Assembly: GCA_029204225.1 (NCBI GenBank)
Contig: CM055094.1
Coordinates: forward strand, 71,917,884-71,981,883
Length of the DNA stretch: 64,000 bases
DNA from: Diphasiastrum complanatum
Lineage: Eukaryota > Streptophyta > Lycopodiopsida > Lycopodiales > Lycopodiaceae
Direction: 5' to 3'
The translations under genes and the position numbers were made by a program. Below the pieces are notes generated by a model. It ran no database searches. It saw nothing but the letters and a program-made list of their open reading frames with translations, and was not told where the DNA came from. Of this stretch, positions 1 through 10,234 are shown piece after piece; positions within the stretch are counted from its first letter, which is position 1; every line of letters begins with the position of its first letter.

Positions 1-235
1 TTTGAATCATACAAGCATCTCCATCAATCTCCACCTTGAGGCCTTTACATAGCATTCGACTCACACTAAGAAAATTCTTAGTATTAGACGGAATATACAC
101 GACATCTTCCAAATGAACATTCCTATTTGTAGAGAAAGAAATAGGAATTGTGCCAATCCCTTTGATTTCACACTCACCATCATTGGCCATGTAGATCACC
201 CTCCTGTCATCTCCATATGCCAACAAAGAAGTGAA

Positions 236-1154
236 TTACTCTTTGTGAAAAGTCATGTGTGAACATGCTCCACTATCAATACACCAAGGATCTAAATCTC
301 CATCATTAGCAAGCATACATGAAGACATCACAAAAGCATCATCATTTGCATCTTGAACATCCAAACCATCCTCATCAAGAGTAAGATTACCTCTTCTTGT
401 AGCACTCACTTGCAAAGTGTCCTTTGATGCCACAAGAGAGGCACTTGATCTTCTATCTATCCTTCTTTTTTCCACTTGAAAAAACATCCACTTGATCTTG
501 CCCTTTAGACAATTTGCTTTTCATTTTGCCCTTGAATTGGCCCTTTGTGAACATAGCATCCTCTTGAAGTATCGATGTAGATCCACCTCTTGCTTGATGC
601 CTATATTCTTTATTGATCAAGATCTCTTGAAGATCCATCAAACTTGGAAAAGTCTTTTGAATAGCAATACTTTGAGCAATGTTAGCATGAGCATCCAACA
701 AGCCATTTAGAATCACTTAAATAAGCTCTCCCTCCTTAAAACTTTTAGCAATGCAAGCCAACTCATCATTCAATGCTTTCATCCTCAAAACAAAAGTACT
801 TGGACTTTCTTCATTCTTTTTCAAACAAGAAAAGATTTGCCTTCTTAGAGTCAACACTTTAGAAGTAGACTTGGATTCATAAAGCTTCTTCAATGAATCC
901 CAAGCTTTCAAAGATGATGTGCACTTACCACCTTCCTTGAGAAGCTCATTGGTAACATTCATCTTTATCATCTATAGCCTCTTTTCATACCTCACTTGAT
1001 CTTGTTGTGTTGCTGGTCTCTTCTCCAAACCTACAACAATATCTAAAATATCATTCATCTCAAGAAGTAATTCCATCCTCACTTTCCACAATGAATAGTT
1101 ACTCGAGGTAAGCCTATCATTGGCTTCCAACATGAGTCCAATTGAGGTTGCCAT
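236..1154 (-). pseudogene. gag-protease remnant of copia A1
   Basis: Starts at an ATG complementary to 1152-1154. The N-terminal Gag carries the copia hallmark SSNYSLWKVRMELLLE (UBN2/DUF4219-type Gag, which packages the RNA in virus-like particles). Later pieces at 717-971 and 453-716 hold the LTLRRQIFS region and a basic linker. At 236-487 is the start of the aspartic protease with DSGACSHM, where the D-S-G triad is the catalytic signature. The reading frame is split by stops near 970, 717 and 236, and the CCHC zinc knuckle falls in a frameshifted part. It is an inactive relic. Family A Gag at 22047 is nearly the same protein. Confidence 0.8.
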
Positions 1155-1718
1155 GTAGCAATGACCTGATCTTCTTTTTCAACCTGTTTAATGCACAAAG
1201 CACTCGTTTGAACAACAACACAAAAATTTGAAACTATCTCAAAAATTCTCTTCTACCAGTTATACCAAGCAAATCAACACATAGAATCATGGAATCTTGA
1301 TCAATCTATGATCTATCCTCAGTCTAATGACTTTTGCCACTTCCTAAGACTGCAACACACTCAAATGTCCATCAACCTCACTATCTAGAGATCCAATAAA
1401 AATTAGGGTTTTGACAAAATCACAAAAAATTGACTATTCCAAATCTATATGCAAATGTTGAAAATTTGATATGCAATCTATTAGCCACCACTAAGCTGAT
1501 CCAATGATCCAAAAATCGGCCAAATCCAGTATGTGAAATTAAAAATCAAAATTGATCAAGTTTGTAAACCTATATAGGATTTTTGTCTACAAAAGCTCCA
1601 ATCTACAAAAGCAAAGAACTCAATTTTGGTGTAGAATCCCCTCTAGCATGTTCTAGCCTTGGTATCTCTACCAAATCATTGATAGATCTGATTTTCTCTT
1701 TCATAAATTGAAACACAA

Positions 1719-1730
1719 GCTCTAATACCA
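1719..1730 (-). promoter_or_regulatory. primer binding site of copia A1
   Basis: Directly inside the LTR end. Read on the minus strand it is TGGTATTAGAGC, one base from the usual plant initiator-tRNA-Met site TGGTATCAGAGC. Confidence 0.8.
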
Positions 1731-2369
1731 TGTGAAGGATTTCAGATCATTATGATCCAATCCACTTGAAAGATCTATGGTTAGAAAGAAAAATACACTA
1801 CGAATCTCACCAATATGGAAAAATCAGCATCTACACACAAAATGAGATGCAAACTCTAATAGAACTTGATCAAACATGAATCAAATGATAAAGTACTATT
1901 TTTGTCCATAGAAAACCAGCAAGCTACTGTATCTCACACGTGTGGATCCAAAAATAACAAACGTAGATCATTCTACACATGGAATTGCATGCAATCACAA
2001 CTATAGTGCACCAATGGATGGTAGAACCCAAGAGAACCATGTATAAGCATGAAATGAGATAGAGAAGAGAGAAGATATGTCTCTCCACGAGTTACATAAT
2101 TTTATAATAGGTCCAAGGCCTATTTGGCCATTTTGCTTTTCCTCCAAAATGCTAACCCTACTATTTTTGGGTCTAGATTCAAAGTACCCAGCATTCAAAT
2201 TTGAATCTACTCAGACGCGCATTCTAACTTTCCCACACTTTCAAAAAGTGTTTATTCAAAGACTAATGAACTTTGAAAAGTCAATCTCTAAGTCCAGAAA
2301 CAAAGTTGACCTCAATATGCCAAATATGGAAATATAGCAAATATGATCAAACTAGTTGAATCTTTGACA
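1731..2369 (-). repeat. 5' LTR of copia A1
   Basis: Begins TGTCAAAGATTCAAC on the minus strand and ends TTCACA next to the primer site. It aligns along its length with the family A LTRs at 15660-16290 and 20982-21536. A GTGTGAGATACAG-like palindromic stretch near 1936-1945 (CACACGTGTG) is kept in all family A and B LTRs. Short ORFs inside it (2001-2337) are not genes. Confidence 0.85.
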
Positions 2370-2845
2370 ATTTGTCTTGCCATTAGATCCTCAAATGCTT
2401 TATATGTTAATTCAAACTCATGCACTATTTTTTTGTTTCAAGTTGATGTGAATAGACGTAACAACAAGCCAAATGCAGCCATACTTTTGAATACCACTAG
2501 AATGATTCGAAGCAGTATCTCGGCCGACAATGTTCTTTTTTGGTAAGTCTGTGTGTGTTTGTAAAATGTGTGTGAATGTGTGTGTGTATGTACTTTTGTG
2601 TCTATATAATATATATTTATATATTTATTTGTGTATGTGTGTGTATATCAACAAAATCAAAGGTATCTGAAATGTCTACTCATTTGAACTCGGGGTGCAG
2701 CTTCTACAAAATTCGTACAAGAAGTTCCCCGACTCATCCGCCGAAGTATCCTAAAAAAGTATCATATTTCTCCCACTGCATTCACCAATGTAACCAACAC
2801 CAGAGAACTATAAAGTATCAGTTTTTTTTTCTCACATATGGGAGA
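2370..2845. other. no gene; TG-rich microsatellite at about 2546-2650
   Basis: Non-coding, AT-rich. It contains an interrupted (TG)n/(TA)n tract between about 2546 and 2650. I see no protein or RNA signature. Confidence 0.6.
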
Positions 2846-3092
2846 TTAAACGCACGTTAAAACATTTGGAGAGCAATGCGCTTGATAGAGTGACCTAGCT
2901 GTACAACTCACTATATATAATAAAGATGACTTTAAATGTAGACAATAGAGAGCGATATTACTACCAAGAAGATCAAAATCTCTGTACTCGAACCATACCA
3001 GTGGCTTCTCAGACTCATAGTCTTTTAATGGGAGGTTAAGTTCCTCGGTGTGACCAAGCATGATTGCCGCTCCGTCATAAACCCTGAGACAA
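2846..3092 (-). pseudogene. AP2-domain-like exon (isolated)
   Basis: Read on the minus strand, a polypyrimidine stretch and a TTTTGTCTCAG acceptor (near 3092) precede an open segment beginning VYDGAAIMLG, then LNLPLKDYE. This resembles the second half of a plant AP2 DNA-binding domain (consensus xAYDxAAIKxxGxxAxxNFxxxxYE). AP2-subfamily genes have an intron boundary just before this YD motif. A possible donor (CTTG|GTAGTA) lies about 45 codons in, near 2970. The other halves of the domain were not found nearby. Inference: one exon of an AP2-like gene or of a decayed or captured copy. The function is not testable here. Confidence 0.4.
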
Positions 3093-3106
3093 AATAATTG
3101 GAACAC

Positions 3107-4095
3107 ATTAGCGGACCAATGGAGTTGTGAACGATCCTTAGGATGGTGTCATAAATCATAAAGTCACTGAAAACTAGTTAACCACCGCCACCACTTTATA
3201 CAAACCCGGCTGCTGCTATCTCACAACCATAGGAACCTGCAAAGCAATATGGCACTCATTACTGTCAAGAATAAATCATTTCCGAACATCCTCGAGGGCT
3301 TGTTTTTTAATGAGGTTGTATTAGTCCATAGTCCATAAGACATTCGGGAGGCCCATAGGGCCAGCACGCATACCAGTTAGCACCTACAATAATCTTAAGC
3401 TTTACAGTTCATTGTCACAAAAATCGTACCAAGGAAGAGCTGTTTTGAGTTAGTGAATGCTCCAAAAGGTGCGTCGCCTTATTTTATCCTGTTATTGGAA
3501 AACGTATGTAAGTAGCTTTGTAGAGAAAATAAAACCACTAGAACTTAAGAATCCTCAATCAAATTTGCCCAGGTCATAGCTAGAGATCACTTTCATTCTA
3601 AGAGACTTTAGATGTAAATAGCTTTACAAATATCATCGATTTCTCACATTAATCATTTTGCAAAGAATTCATGTAATCCAGCGGAACATATTTTCTTTCC
3701 ATACCAGACTTCCCATCTTCCCGTTCGTTCTCTGTGCTAAACATCTTTAAACTCACTCATCCCTTCCATAGCTGCCCATGATTTTCATGCCCACGTAACC
3801 GGCGAAATCAACATAGAGGATTGAGATCGCCTAAGAATAATTTCTTTGCAGTTGAAACTTACTAAAATTTACGATGAAGAAGCACGATATATAGGTATGT
3901 GTGATATCAAGTATGAAAATCGGAGCTCGCGTGGAAGAAAACATATGAGAGAGGGAGAGAGAGAGAGATGAAGCGAGATAGAAAGAAACCGAGCGAGAGA
4001 GAGGACCCCCCGCAGACGCATACAATTTTATTATTTATAGTAGTAGCAAATGTGTTGCGGCGTCGTTGTTGTTATAAGCGAATATTTGTGTGACT
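3107..4095. other. unassigned, with a possible minus-strand promoter at 3945-4045
   Basis: No recognisable coding exon. On the minus strand a TATAAATA-like box lies near 4033-4041. It is followed by a pyrimidine-rich stretch that is (CT)n at about 3948-3970, the usual look of a plant core promoter and 5' UTR. It points toward the AP2-like exon 0.9 kb downstream, but no exons connecting the two could be assigned. Confidence 0.3.
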
Positions 4096-4105
4096 TATGT
4101 GAAGG

Positions 4106-4990
4106 AAACACGCCGCTCGTTATTCCTATTTAATGATAGTTGTGGGCCTGATTGACATATGTGGCTCCTCTTATTTCTAGCACCCTGACGGGTGCTGGCA
4201 CCCGTCAGGGTGGGCTAGGCAGGGAGGCTTTTTTTTTTTTTAACTGGTTGCCTTGGTGCCACGTGTCGGGCGCCAGGGTTTATCCCATAAGCAAATCTCT
4301 GAGATAAATCAGTACCTATATATAACTTAACCCACCTGCTTACTCACATGTGTGCAAATGGGTGTGAAGATGCCCAGTGCCACCTGCCCGATTCCCGATG
4401 CCATCTGGGCACTGCCTACTCGGCGCCACCCGCCTGGGCATTGCCCGACACCCCCCTGGGCTTGCTCGGTGCCACCTGGACGCTATCTGCGTCCGACACA
4501 GCGCCTGCCTGCGCCTTTGGGGCCAGCCTCTAGCTGGCGCACCCTAGCGCATCAGGGTGCTAAAATTATGTGGAACCGAAGCAAACACGCCACTCGTTAT
4601 TCCTATTCAATGGTAGTTGTGGGCCCGTGTAATTATCACAAAAAACTGGCTCCTCTTATTTTTAGCACCCTGACGGGTGCTGGCACGGGTCAGGGTGGGT
4701 CAGACAGGGAGTTTTTTTTTTTTTTGAACTGGTTGCCCTGGTGCCACGTGTCGGGCACCAGGGTTTATCCCATAAGCAAATCTTTGAGATAAACCAGTAC
4801 CTATATATAACTAGACCCACCTGCTTACTCACATGTGTGCAGGTGGGTGTGAAGTTGCCCAGTGCCACCTGCCCTGTTCCCAGCGCCACCTGGGCTTGCC
4901 CGGCGCCACCTAGGCCCTGCCTGCCCGGCACCACCCTCCTGGCGCTGGTACCCCTGCCCGGTGACACTTAGGAGCTGCCTGCCCGGTGCC
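4106..4990. repeat. tandem pair of about 477-485-bp GC-rich units
   Basis: Two diverged direct copies, starting at 4106 and 4583. Each contains AAACACGCC, a flank, a hairpin element starting TAGCACCCTGA (4178 and 4663), a T tract (about 4229-4242 and 4711-4724), a CACGTGTCGGGC block, a TATATATAAC block, and a GC-rich region of short CAGTGCCACC / TGCCCGGTGCCA-like sub-repeats. Open frames through this DNA (such as 4352-4792) are low-complexity and in several frames, so not genes. Confidence 0.75.
4178..4562. mobile_element. unclassified TIR-like element, copy 1 (385 bp)
   Basis: Outer ends are TAGCACCCTGA and TCAGGGTGCTA, a perfect 11-bp terminal inverted repeat. Inside the left end the sequence folds further: two 14-bp arms CACCCTGACGGGTG and CACCCGTCAGGGTG around a 4-base loop at 4181-4212. 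No transposase frame. No clear target duplication, so the superfamily is unknown. A second left end lies at 4663 and a matching right end at 12472. Confidence 0.5.
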
Positions 4991-4992
4991 AT

Positions 4993-5636
4993 TGTTGTAA
5001 AGCTGACTCATATGCACCTAGCATGCCCTGTAAGACTCTAAGAGGTGACGCTCCCTAAGGTCCCAAAGCAAGTTAGAACGTCAAGGACTGAGCCTCCGAC
5101 CTGTGGTGAGCCAGTCAAGTAGTCACAAGTCATGAGCTAGCTCTGGAGCTCGAGTCATGGCCTAGTCAGGAAGCAAGTTGATTCTACCATCGGGACGACT
5201 CCCGGGACCCATGTCTGGGAGCCAGGCTGATTCTGTAAGGCTTGCCAGGCTTAATCAGCAAAATAAAAACTAAGTCCTAAAAAGCGTGCTTTACCAGAAA
5301 GCACTATGTTTCAGAACATAGGGGGTGTACCGAATCACAACAGAACTATAGGGGGAGTCCGGCAGACAGAAACTTGGGCAGCTCAACCAGCACCAGGAAT
5401 TCAACAGCCAGGTCTCAGCTCCCTCTACCAGCACGAGCCAGGCACAATGCCCAGCACGTGTTGGTGGCCCCGAGACCGGTCAGTCTATGTATGAATGTAA
5501 CCTCTTCCAAATCTAATAAAGTTGATCCTTGGGGATGATTACCATTTCGGTTTCGCCTCCGAGATTGGTCCAAGTGGAAGGACCCTTACTACAACCTTTT
5601 TGCGTCGCCGGTGCCTAAGGGTCCCTGTCATCGACA
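4993..5636 (+). repeat. LTR-like segment, unassigned
   Basis: Bounded by TGTTG and CGACA, with an AATAAA-type signal at about 5515 followed by a T-rich stretch, as in plant LTR R/U5 regions. No primer site, polypurine tract or target duplication could be shown. It may be a solo LTR or simply unique DNA. Confidence 0.25.
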
Positions 5637-5639
5637 TGG

Positions 5640-6285
5640 TGTGAAAAATACAGATCCTAAGTGGATCTAAACTCCAAGATCATTGGCTTGAATGCTTGCA
5701 CTCCAAACTACATAAGCTAGGAATTGGCAACACATTCTATGCTACCTAGAATGCAAAGAACTTGATCAAAAAGCATTTATCACAAATGGAAACTTCCATA
5801 AACATCAAGTGCGGCCCAAAATAGCATTATACAGTCCATAATACATCAGCCTATCACTTTTGGAAAGCACCTAAGATCATACACAATAGCTTGAAGACAA
5901 TACACGTCTCAATGGAGGAAGAAACAATGACAATGATCTATTGATCTCAATGAAGCATACAAAAGGTTTCTCCAACCTGTTCTCCACGACTTCCCTACTA
6001 TTTATGGATGAGGAAGATGACTCTCTCTCCTCTCTCTAGAAGGTACTTGACCCTAGATATTTCCTATATAGGAAAAATAGCTAAAAATGGCTTATATGAC
6101 CAAAATACATCAAAATGGTCTCATTTTGAAGGGTATGAAGTTTGACACTTCATCATACTGAAAAAATACAGTAAATAAAAAAATTGTGGCCTGGTTCACA
6201 CGTGTGAAACTCCAGAACCAAAACTATTTACAATTTTAGCCAATTTAGGCCTCAAACTAGCTAGGAAATGTTGACAATTTTCACA
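5640..6285 (-). repeat. 3' LTR of copia B
   Basis: TGTGAAAATT...TATTTTTCACA on the minus strand, 646 bp. The first bases of this LTR supply the stop codon of gag-pol. Confidence 0.95.
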
Positions 6286-9200
6286 CTCCCTCTTCAACAT
6301 TGGATGCTAGTTTCAACATAGTCTTTGAGCACATTCCAAGATTAGATCTATGCATTAAATATAGGTCCTTTCCCAATGGTTTGGTGAAGATATCAGCCAC
6401 ACACTCCTTTGAAGAGACATGTTGAAGCTCCACCTCTTTGGCAATGACTTGATCTCTCACAAAATGGTGAGCAATCTCAATGTGCTTGCTCCTTGCATGA
6501 AAAACAGGATTGCTTGCCAAGCTTTGGGCTGAAAGGTTATCACAAAGTATGATTGGAGTCTTCTCTGGTTCCAGCAAGTGAAGATCCAATAACATCCTCT
6601 TGATCCAAAGAATCTCCTTGGTGCATGTTGTTAATGCCTTGTACTCGGCTTCGGTGGAAGATAGAGAGATAGTTGGTTGCTTCTTTGATAGCCATGAGAC
6701 CACTCCATCTCCAAGATAGATTGCAAAGGCACTTGTTGACTTCCTATCCATTTGATCACCTGCAAAATCTGAATCTGAAAATCCACAAAGGTTAGGTGTA
6801 GTACCTCCATACAAGATGCCAAAATCTCTAGATCCCGAGATGTATCTAAGTACTCTCTTTCCTAGCTTCCAATGAGCCTCACTAGGATCTTGCATAAATT
6901 GACTTAGTTTGCCAACCACAAAGCTTAGATCAGGTCTTGTGATGGTTAACCATATAAGAGATCCTATTAGCTTTCTATAGAGAGTAATGTCCTTGAAGGA
7001 TCTTTCATTACTTCTTGTAGTTAGCTTTACATTTGATTCCATAGGAGTAGAAACAACTTTACAATCTTCCATATGAAACCTTTTTAGAATAGAGTTAACA
7101 TACTTTTCTTGACATATGAATGTAGATTTAGAAGTTCTAATAATCTCTATTCCTAAGATATAATGAAGTTTACCAAGATCTTGAATTTCAAACTCTCTTT
7201 TGAGTGCCATCTTGATTTCATCTATATCTAGATTGTTACCACCACTTAAGATAATGTCATCAACATAGATCAAAAGTAAAGTGATATCATTTTCATTCAA
7301 TCTAAAGTAGAGAGAATGATCATACTCACTCATAACAAAATTTTGAGAAAGTAAGAAGGAATTGAGCTTAGCATACCAACTCCTTGGTGCTTGCTTTAGC
7401 CCATACAAACTCTTTTGGAGATAGCACACATGATTAGGCTCATCATGTGAAACATAGCCCTCGGGTTGCTCCATGTAAATATCTTCTTCAAGATCACCAT
7501 TCAAGAAGGCATTAGTAACATCCATTTGCCACATATCCCAATCATAAAGAGTTGCAAGAGAGATTAGGATTCGAATAGTTACCATCTTTGCCACGGGTGC
7601 AAAGGTCTCATCATAGTCAATACCATATTCTTGAGCATACCCCTTTGCCACCAACCTTGCCTTGTACTTGTTGATTGATCCATCTTGATTTGTCTTGATC
7701 TTGAAGATCCACTTACAACCAATTGCCTTCTTGTCCTTTGGAAGCTTTACCAACCTCCATGTGTTGCTTTTGATGAGTGCTTGATGCTCATGATCCATGG
7801 CTTGGATCCATTCCTTCTTTTGAATTGCTTCACCTACACAAGTTGGTTCATCAAAAGAGGTAAGAAAAGCAAAGTTAGAGTTGTCCACCACTTGCTTTCC
7901 TTTTTCATCATAGGTTAGCCTTGATGGCTTAGCCCTTTGCCTTTGAGTCTTCCTTGAAGTTTGCTTTGGAGTGGCATCTCCATCTTCATCCAAGACATCT
8001 TGCACATCATGATGATTAGTAGGCACATCAACATCAACATCAACAACATTGGAAACATTCTCTTCATGAAAGATGACATCCCTACTTATGACAACTTTCT
8101 TTGTAGAAGGAATGTACACTTTGTAAGCCTTGCTTACTTCACTATAGCCAACAAACACACCCTTCTTTGATGAAGGATCTTCTTTAGTTCTATCATCAAG
8201 TGTGATATTGACAAAACATGTACATCCAAAGATCCTACAATGCTTGACACTCGGCCTTCTACCATAAAGAACCTCATGAGGAGTTTTACCATCCAAGGAA
8301 GCACTTGTCCATCTATTACATAGATAGTTAGCACATGCTAAAGCTTCCCCCCAAAAAGACTTAGCAAGAGTAGCATGTAGTCTCATTGCCTTGGCACATT
8401 CACAAAGGGTTCTATTCTTCCTCTCGGCCACTCCATTCTGTTGTGGAGTCCTAGGACTAGACATCTCCCTCTTAATCCCATGTGCTATACAAAAGTCTTT
8501 GAACCTATTTGAGGTGTATTCCCCTCCATTATCAGATCTTAAGCATTTGATCTTTGTATTGAATTGGTTTTCCATTTCATTCTTGAACTTGACAAATGCA
8601 GCAAACACTTCATCCTTACTTTTAAGAAGATAGATCCAAGTATACCTACTAAAGTCATCAATGAAAGTTGCATACATCTTTGCCCCACCATTGCTAGTTG
8701 TACTAGAAGAATGAATATCAGAATGCACAAGTTGAAAAGCTTCTTTAGATCTAGAAGTAGATCTAGAATAAGCAAGTCTATGAGATTTGGACAAGGCACA
8801 ATGTTCACAAACACTATTGTTTGCAGCAAGACTTTTAGGGAGACCAAGAACAAGCTCTTTCTTTGCCATTACCTCCAAAGATTTGAAGTTGGGATGGCCC
8901 AATCTCTTGTGCCAAACTTCTTGGTTTGTCAATTGCTCCCTAGCCATACATCCTTCATGATTAGAGATCACACATGCATCAAGCTTGAAAAGTTTACCAT
9001 GCCTCCTACCTTGAGCAATCAAGGATCCACATTTACTTATCAAACATGCATCTCCAATGAACTCCACATCAAGTCCTTTGTCAATCATTTGACTTACACT
9101 AAGCAAATTCTTAGTGATTGAAGGAATGTACAAAACATTTTCAAGATTTGCTTTCCTATTTGTTGAAAGGGAAATAGGAATAGTGCCTATGCCTTTGATG

Positions 9201-10234
9201 TCACATTGACCATCATTTGCAGTGTAGATGATGTTACCTTCTCCCTCATAAGACAATAAGGATGTAAAGTATTCCTTATGTCTTGTCATGTGAGATGAGG
9301 CTCCACTATCAATCCACCAAGGATCATTATCATCTATGTTGGCTAACAAACTTGAAGTCATAACAAGTGATTCACATGTGTTATGTTCTTCCTCATCTAT
9401 TGTAAGATTTCCTTGCCTCTCTCCTTGCTCTCTTTTCTTCTTATAACATTCATTTGCAAAATGACCTTTTATCCCACAATAAAAGCACTTGAACTTTGAC
9501 TTATTGTTCTTAGTAGAAGAGGAAGAGGAAGAGTGATCATCATGATCAAAGTTACCACCTTTGGACCATTTCCCTTTGCCTTTACCTTTGCCCTTGAATT
9601 TGCCTTTTGTGAAGAAAGCCTCTTCACCTCCACCTTGCAAGGATGCACCATCAAGCTTTGATTGCAACCTATGTTCTTCAGCCAATAAGATTTCTTGCAA
9701 GTCAACCACACTTGGCAAGACTCTTTGAATGGCAAAACTTTGCACAAGGTTAGCATGTTCATTTAGCAAACCATTCAACATAACTTGGACTATTTCACCA
9801 TCTTTTATGTTCTCATCAATGCATGCTAAATCATCACTTAGGGACTTAACTCTCAAGATAAATGCATGAGCACTTTCACCCTCTCTTTGCCTACTAGAAA
9901 ATATTTGTCTCCTTAGGGTCAATACCCTAGATGTGGACTTTGATTCAAAGAGCTTCTTTAAGGCATTCCATGCCTCACTTGCACTTTGACACTTTCCAAC
10001 TTCCTTGAGAAGTTCATTTGTAACATTCATTTTAATGATATGAAGAGCCCTTTTGGCCTTCTTATCAAACCTTTGTTGCTCTTGAAGTGTGAGAGGTCTC
10101 TCTTCAATTTCTGCAACTATGTCCATGAGTTCATTCAACTCAAGTAAGGACTCCATCCTCACTTTCCAAGTAGAGTAGTTTGATGAACTCAACCTTTCAC
10201 TAGACTCTAGCATGATCCCACCATTGGAAGCCAT
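6281..10234 (-). CDS. Gag-Pol polyprotein of copia B, 1,317 aa, intact
   Basis: Single frame from an ATG at 10232-10234. Domains in order, with approximate residues: UBN2/DUF4219 Gag 1-230 (SSNYSTWKVRMESLLE); CCHC zinc knuckle near 250 (CFYCGIKGHFANEC); aspartic protease near 305 (IDSGASSHM); GAG-pre-integrase HHCC region near 440 (HKRLGHPN, CEHCALSKSH); DDE integrase 495-620 (VHSDIH, DNGGEY, PQQNGVAERKN); reverse transcriptase 835-1080 ([19 protein letters not shown], catalytic YVDDIIL near 989); RNase H 1150-1260 (DSDFAGD, SSTEAEYKAL). This is the copia order, integrase before RT. No frameshift or stop, and the length is normal for the superfamily. The frame ends ...EEGV then TGA: it reads through the polypurine tract and stops on the first LTR bases. 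Products act in cytoplasmic virus-like particles and in the nucleus (integration). Confidence 0.96.
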   Translation of the reverse strand: MASNGGIMLESSERLSSSNYSTWKVRMESLLELNELMDIVAEIEERPLTLQEQQRFDKKAKRALHIIKMNVTNELLKEVGKCQSASEAWNALKKLFESKSTSRVLTLRRQIFSSRQREGESAHAFILRVKSLSDDLACIDENIKDGEIVQVMLNGLLNEHANLVQSFAIQRVLPSVVDLQEILLAEEHRLQSKLDGASLQGGGEEAFFTKGKFKGKGKGKGKWSKGGNFDHDDHSSSSSSTKNNKSKFKCFYCGIKGHFANECYKKKREQGERQGNLTIDEEEHNTCESLVMTSSLLANIDDNDPWWIDSGASSHMTRHKEYFTSLLSYEGEGNIIYTANDGQCDIKGIGTIPISLSTNRKANLENVLYIPSITKNLLSVSQMIDKGLDVEFIGDACLISKCGSLIAQGRRHGKLFKLDACVISNHEGCMAREQLTNQEVWHKRLGHPNFKSLEVMAKKELVLGLPKSLAANNSVCEHCALSKSHRLAYSRSTSRSKEAFQLVHSDIHSSSTTSNGGAKMYATFIDDFSRYTWIYLLKSKDEVFAAFVKFKNEMENQFNTKIKCLRSDNGGEYTSNRFKDFCIAHGIKREMSSPRTPQQNGVAERKNRTLCECAKAMRLHATLAKSFWGEALACANYLCNRWTSASLDGKTPHEVLYGRRPSVKHCRIFGCTCFVNITLDDRTKEDPSSKKGVFVGYSEVSKAYKVYIPSTKKVVISRDVIFHEENVSNVVDVDVDVPTNHHDVQDVLDEDGDATPKQTSRKTQRQRAKPSRLTYDEKGKQVVDNSNFAFLTSFDEPTCVGEAIQKKEWIQAMDHEHQALIKSNTWRLVKLPKDKKAIGCKWIFKIKTNQDGSINKYKARLVAKGYAQEYGIDYDETFAPVAKMVTIRILISLATLYDWDMWQMDVTNAFLNGDLEEDIYMEQPEGYVSHDEPNHVCYLQKSLYGLKQAPRSWYAKLNSFLLSQNFVMSEYDHSLYFRLNENDITLLLIYVDDIILSGGNNLDIDEIKMALKREFEIQDLGKLHYILGIEIIRTSKSTFICQEKYVNSILKRFHMEDCKVVSTPMESNVKLTTRSNERSFKDITLYRKLIGSLIWLTITRPDLSFVVGKLSQFMQDPSEAHWKLGKRVLRYISGSRDFGILYGGTTPNLCGFSDSDFAGDQMDRKSTSAFAIYLGDGVVSWLSKKQPTISLSSTEAEYKALTTCTKEILWIKRMLLDLHLLEPEKTPIILCDNLSAQSLASNPVFHARSKHIEIAHHFVRDQVIAKEVELQHVSSKECVADIFTKPLGKDLYLMHRSNLGMCSKTMLKLASNVEEGV
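6286..6295 (-). promoter_or_regulatory. polypurine tract of copia B
   Basis: GAAGAGGGAG on the minus strand, abutting the 3' LTR. It primes plus-strand DNA synthesis and here also encodes the Gag-Pol C-terminus. Confidence 0.9.

Larger units (their letters stand above)
1..2369 (-). mobile_element. Ty1/copia element A1, partial (5' half, minus strand)
   Basis: Minus-strand copia retrotransposon entering from the left window edge. From its 5' end it shows an LTR (1731-2369), a tRNA-iMet primer site, a leader of about 570 bp, and a broken gag-protease frame. The LTR and Gag match the plus-strand copies at 13352-16290 and 20982-24969, so I call them one family (A). The rest of pol and the 3' LTR lie outside the window. 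Several stops and frame changes make this copy non-autonomous. Confidence 0.88.

Noticed and set aside
4352-4967. Open frames up to 146 codons on both strands in the GC-rich tandem repeat
   Set aside because: They run through tandem sub-repeats in several frames at once, are proline/cysteine artefacts and change between the two repeat copies.
4993-5636. Firm call of a solo LTR
   Set aside because: TG...CA ends and an AATAAA signal are present, but there are no matching target duplications, primer site or second copy. Kept only as a low-confidence repeat.
8564-9121. 185-codon plus-strand frame
   Set aside because: Antisense shadow of the intact copia B gag-pol.
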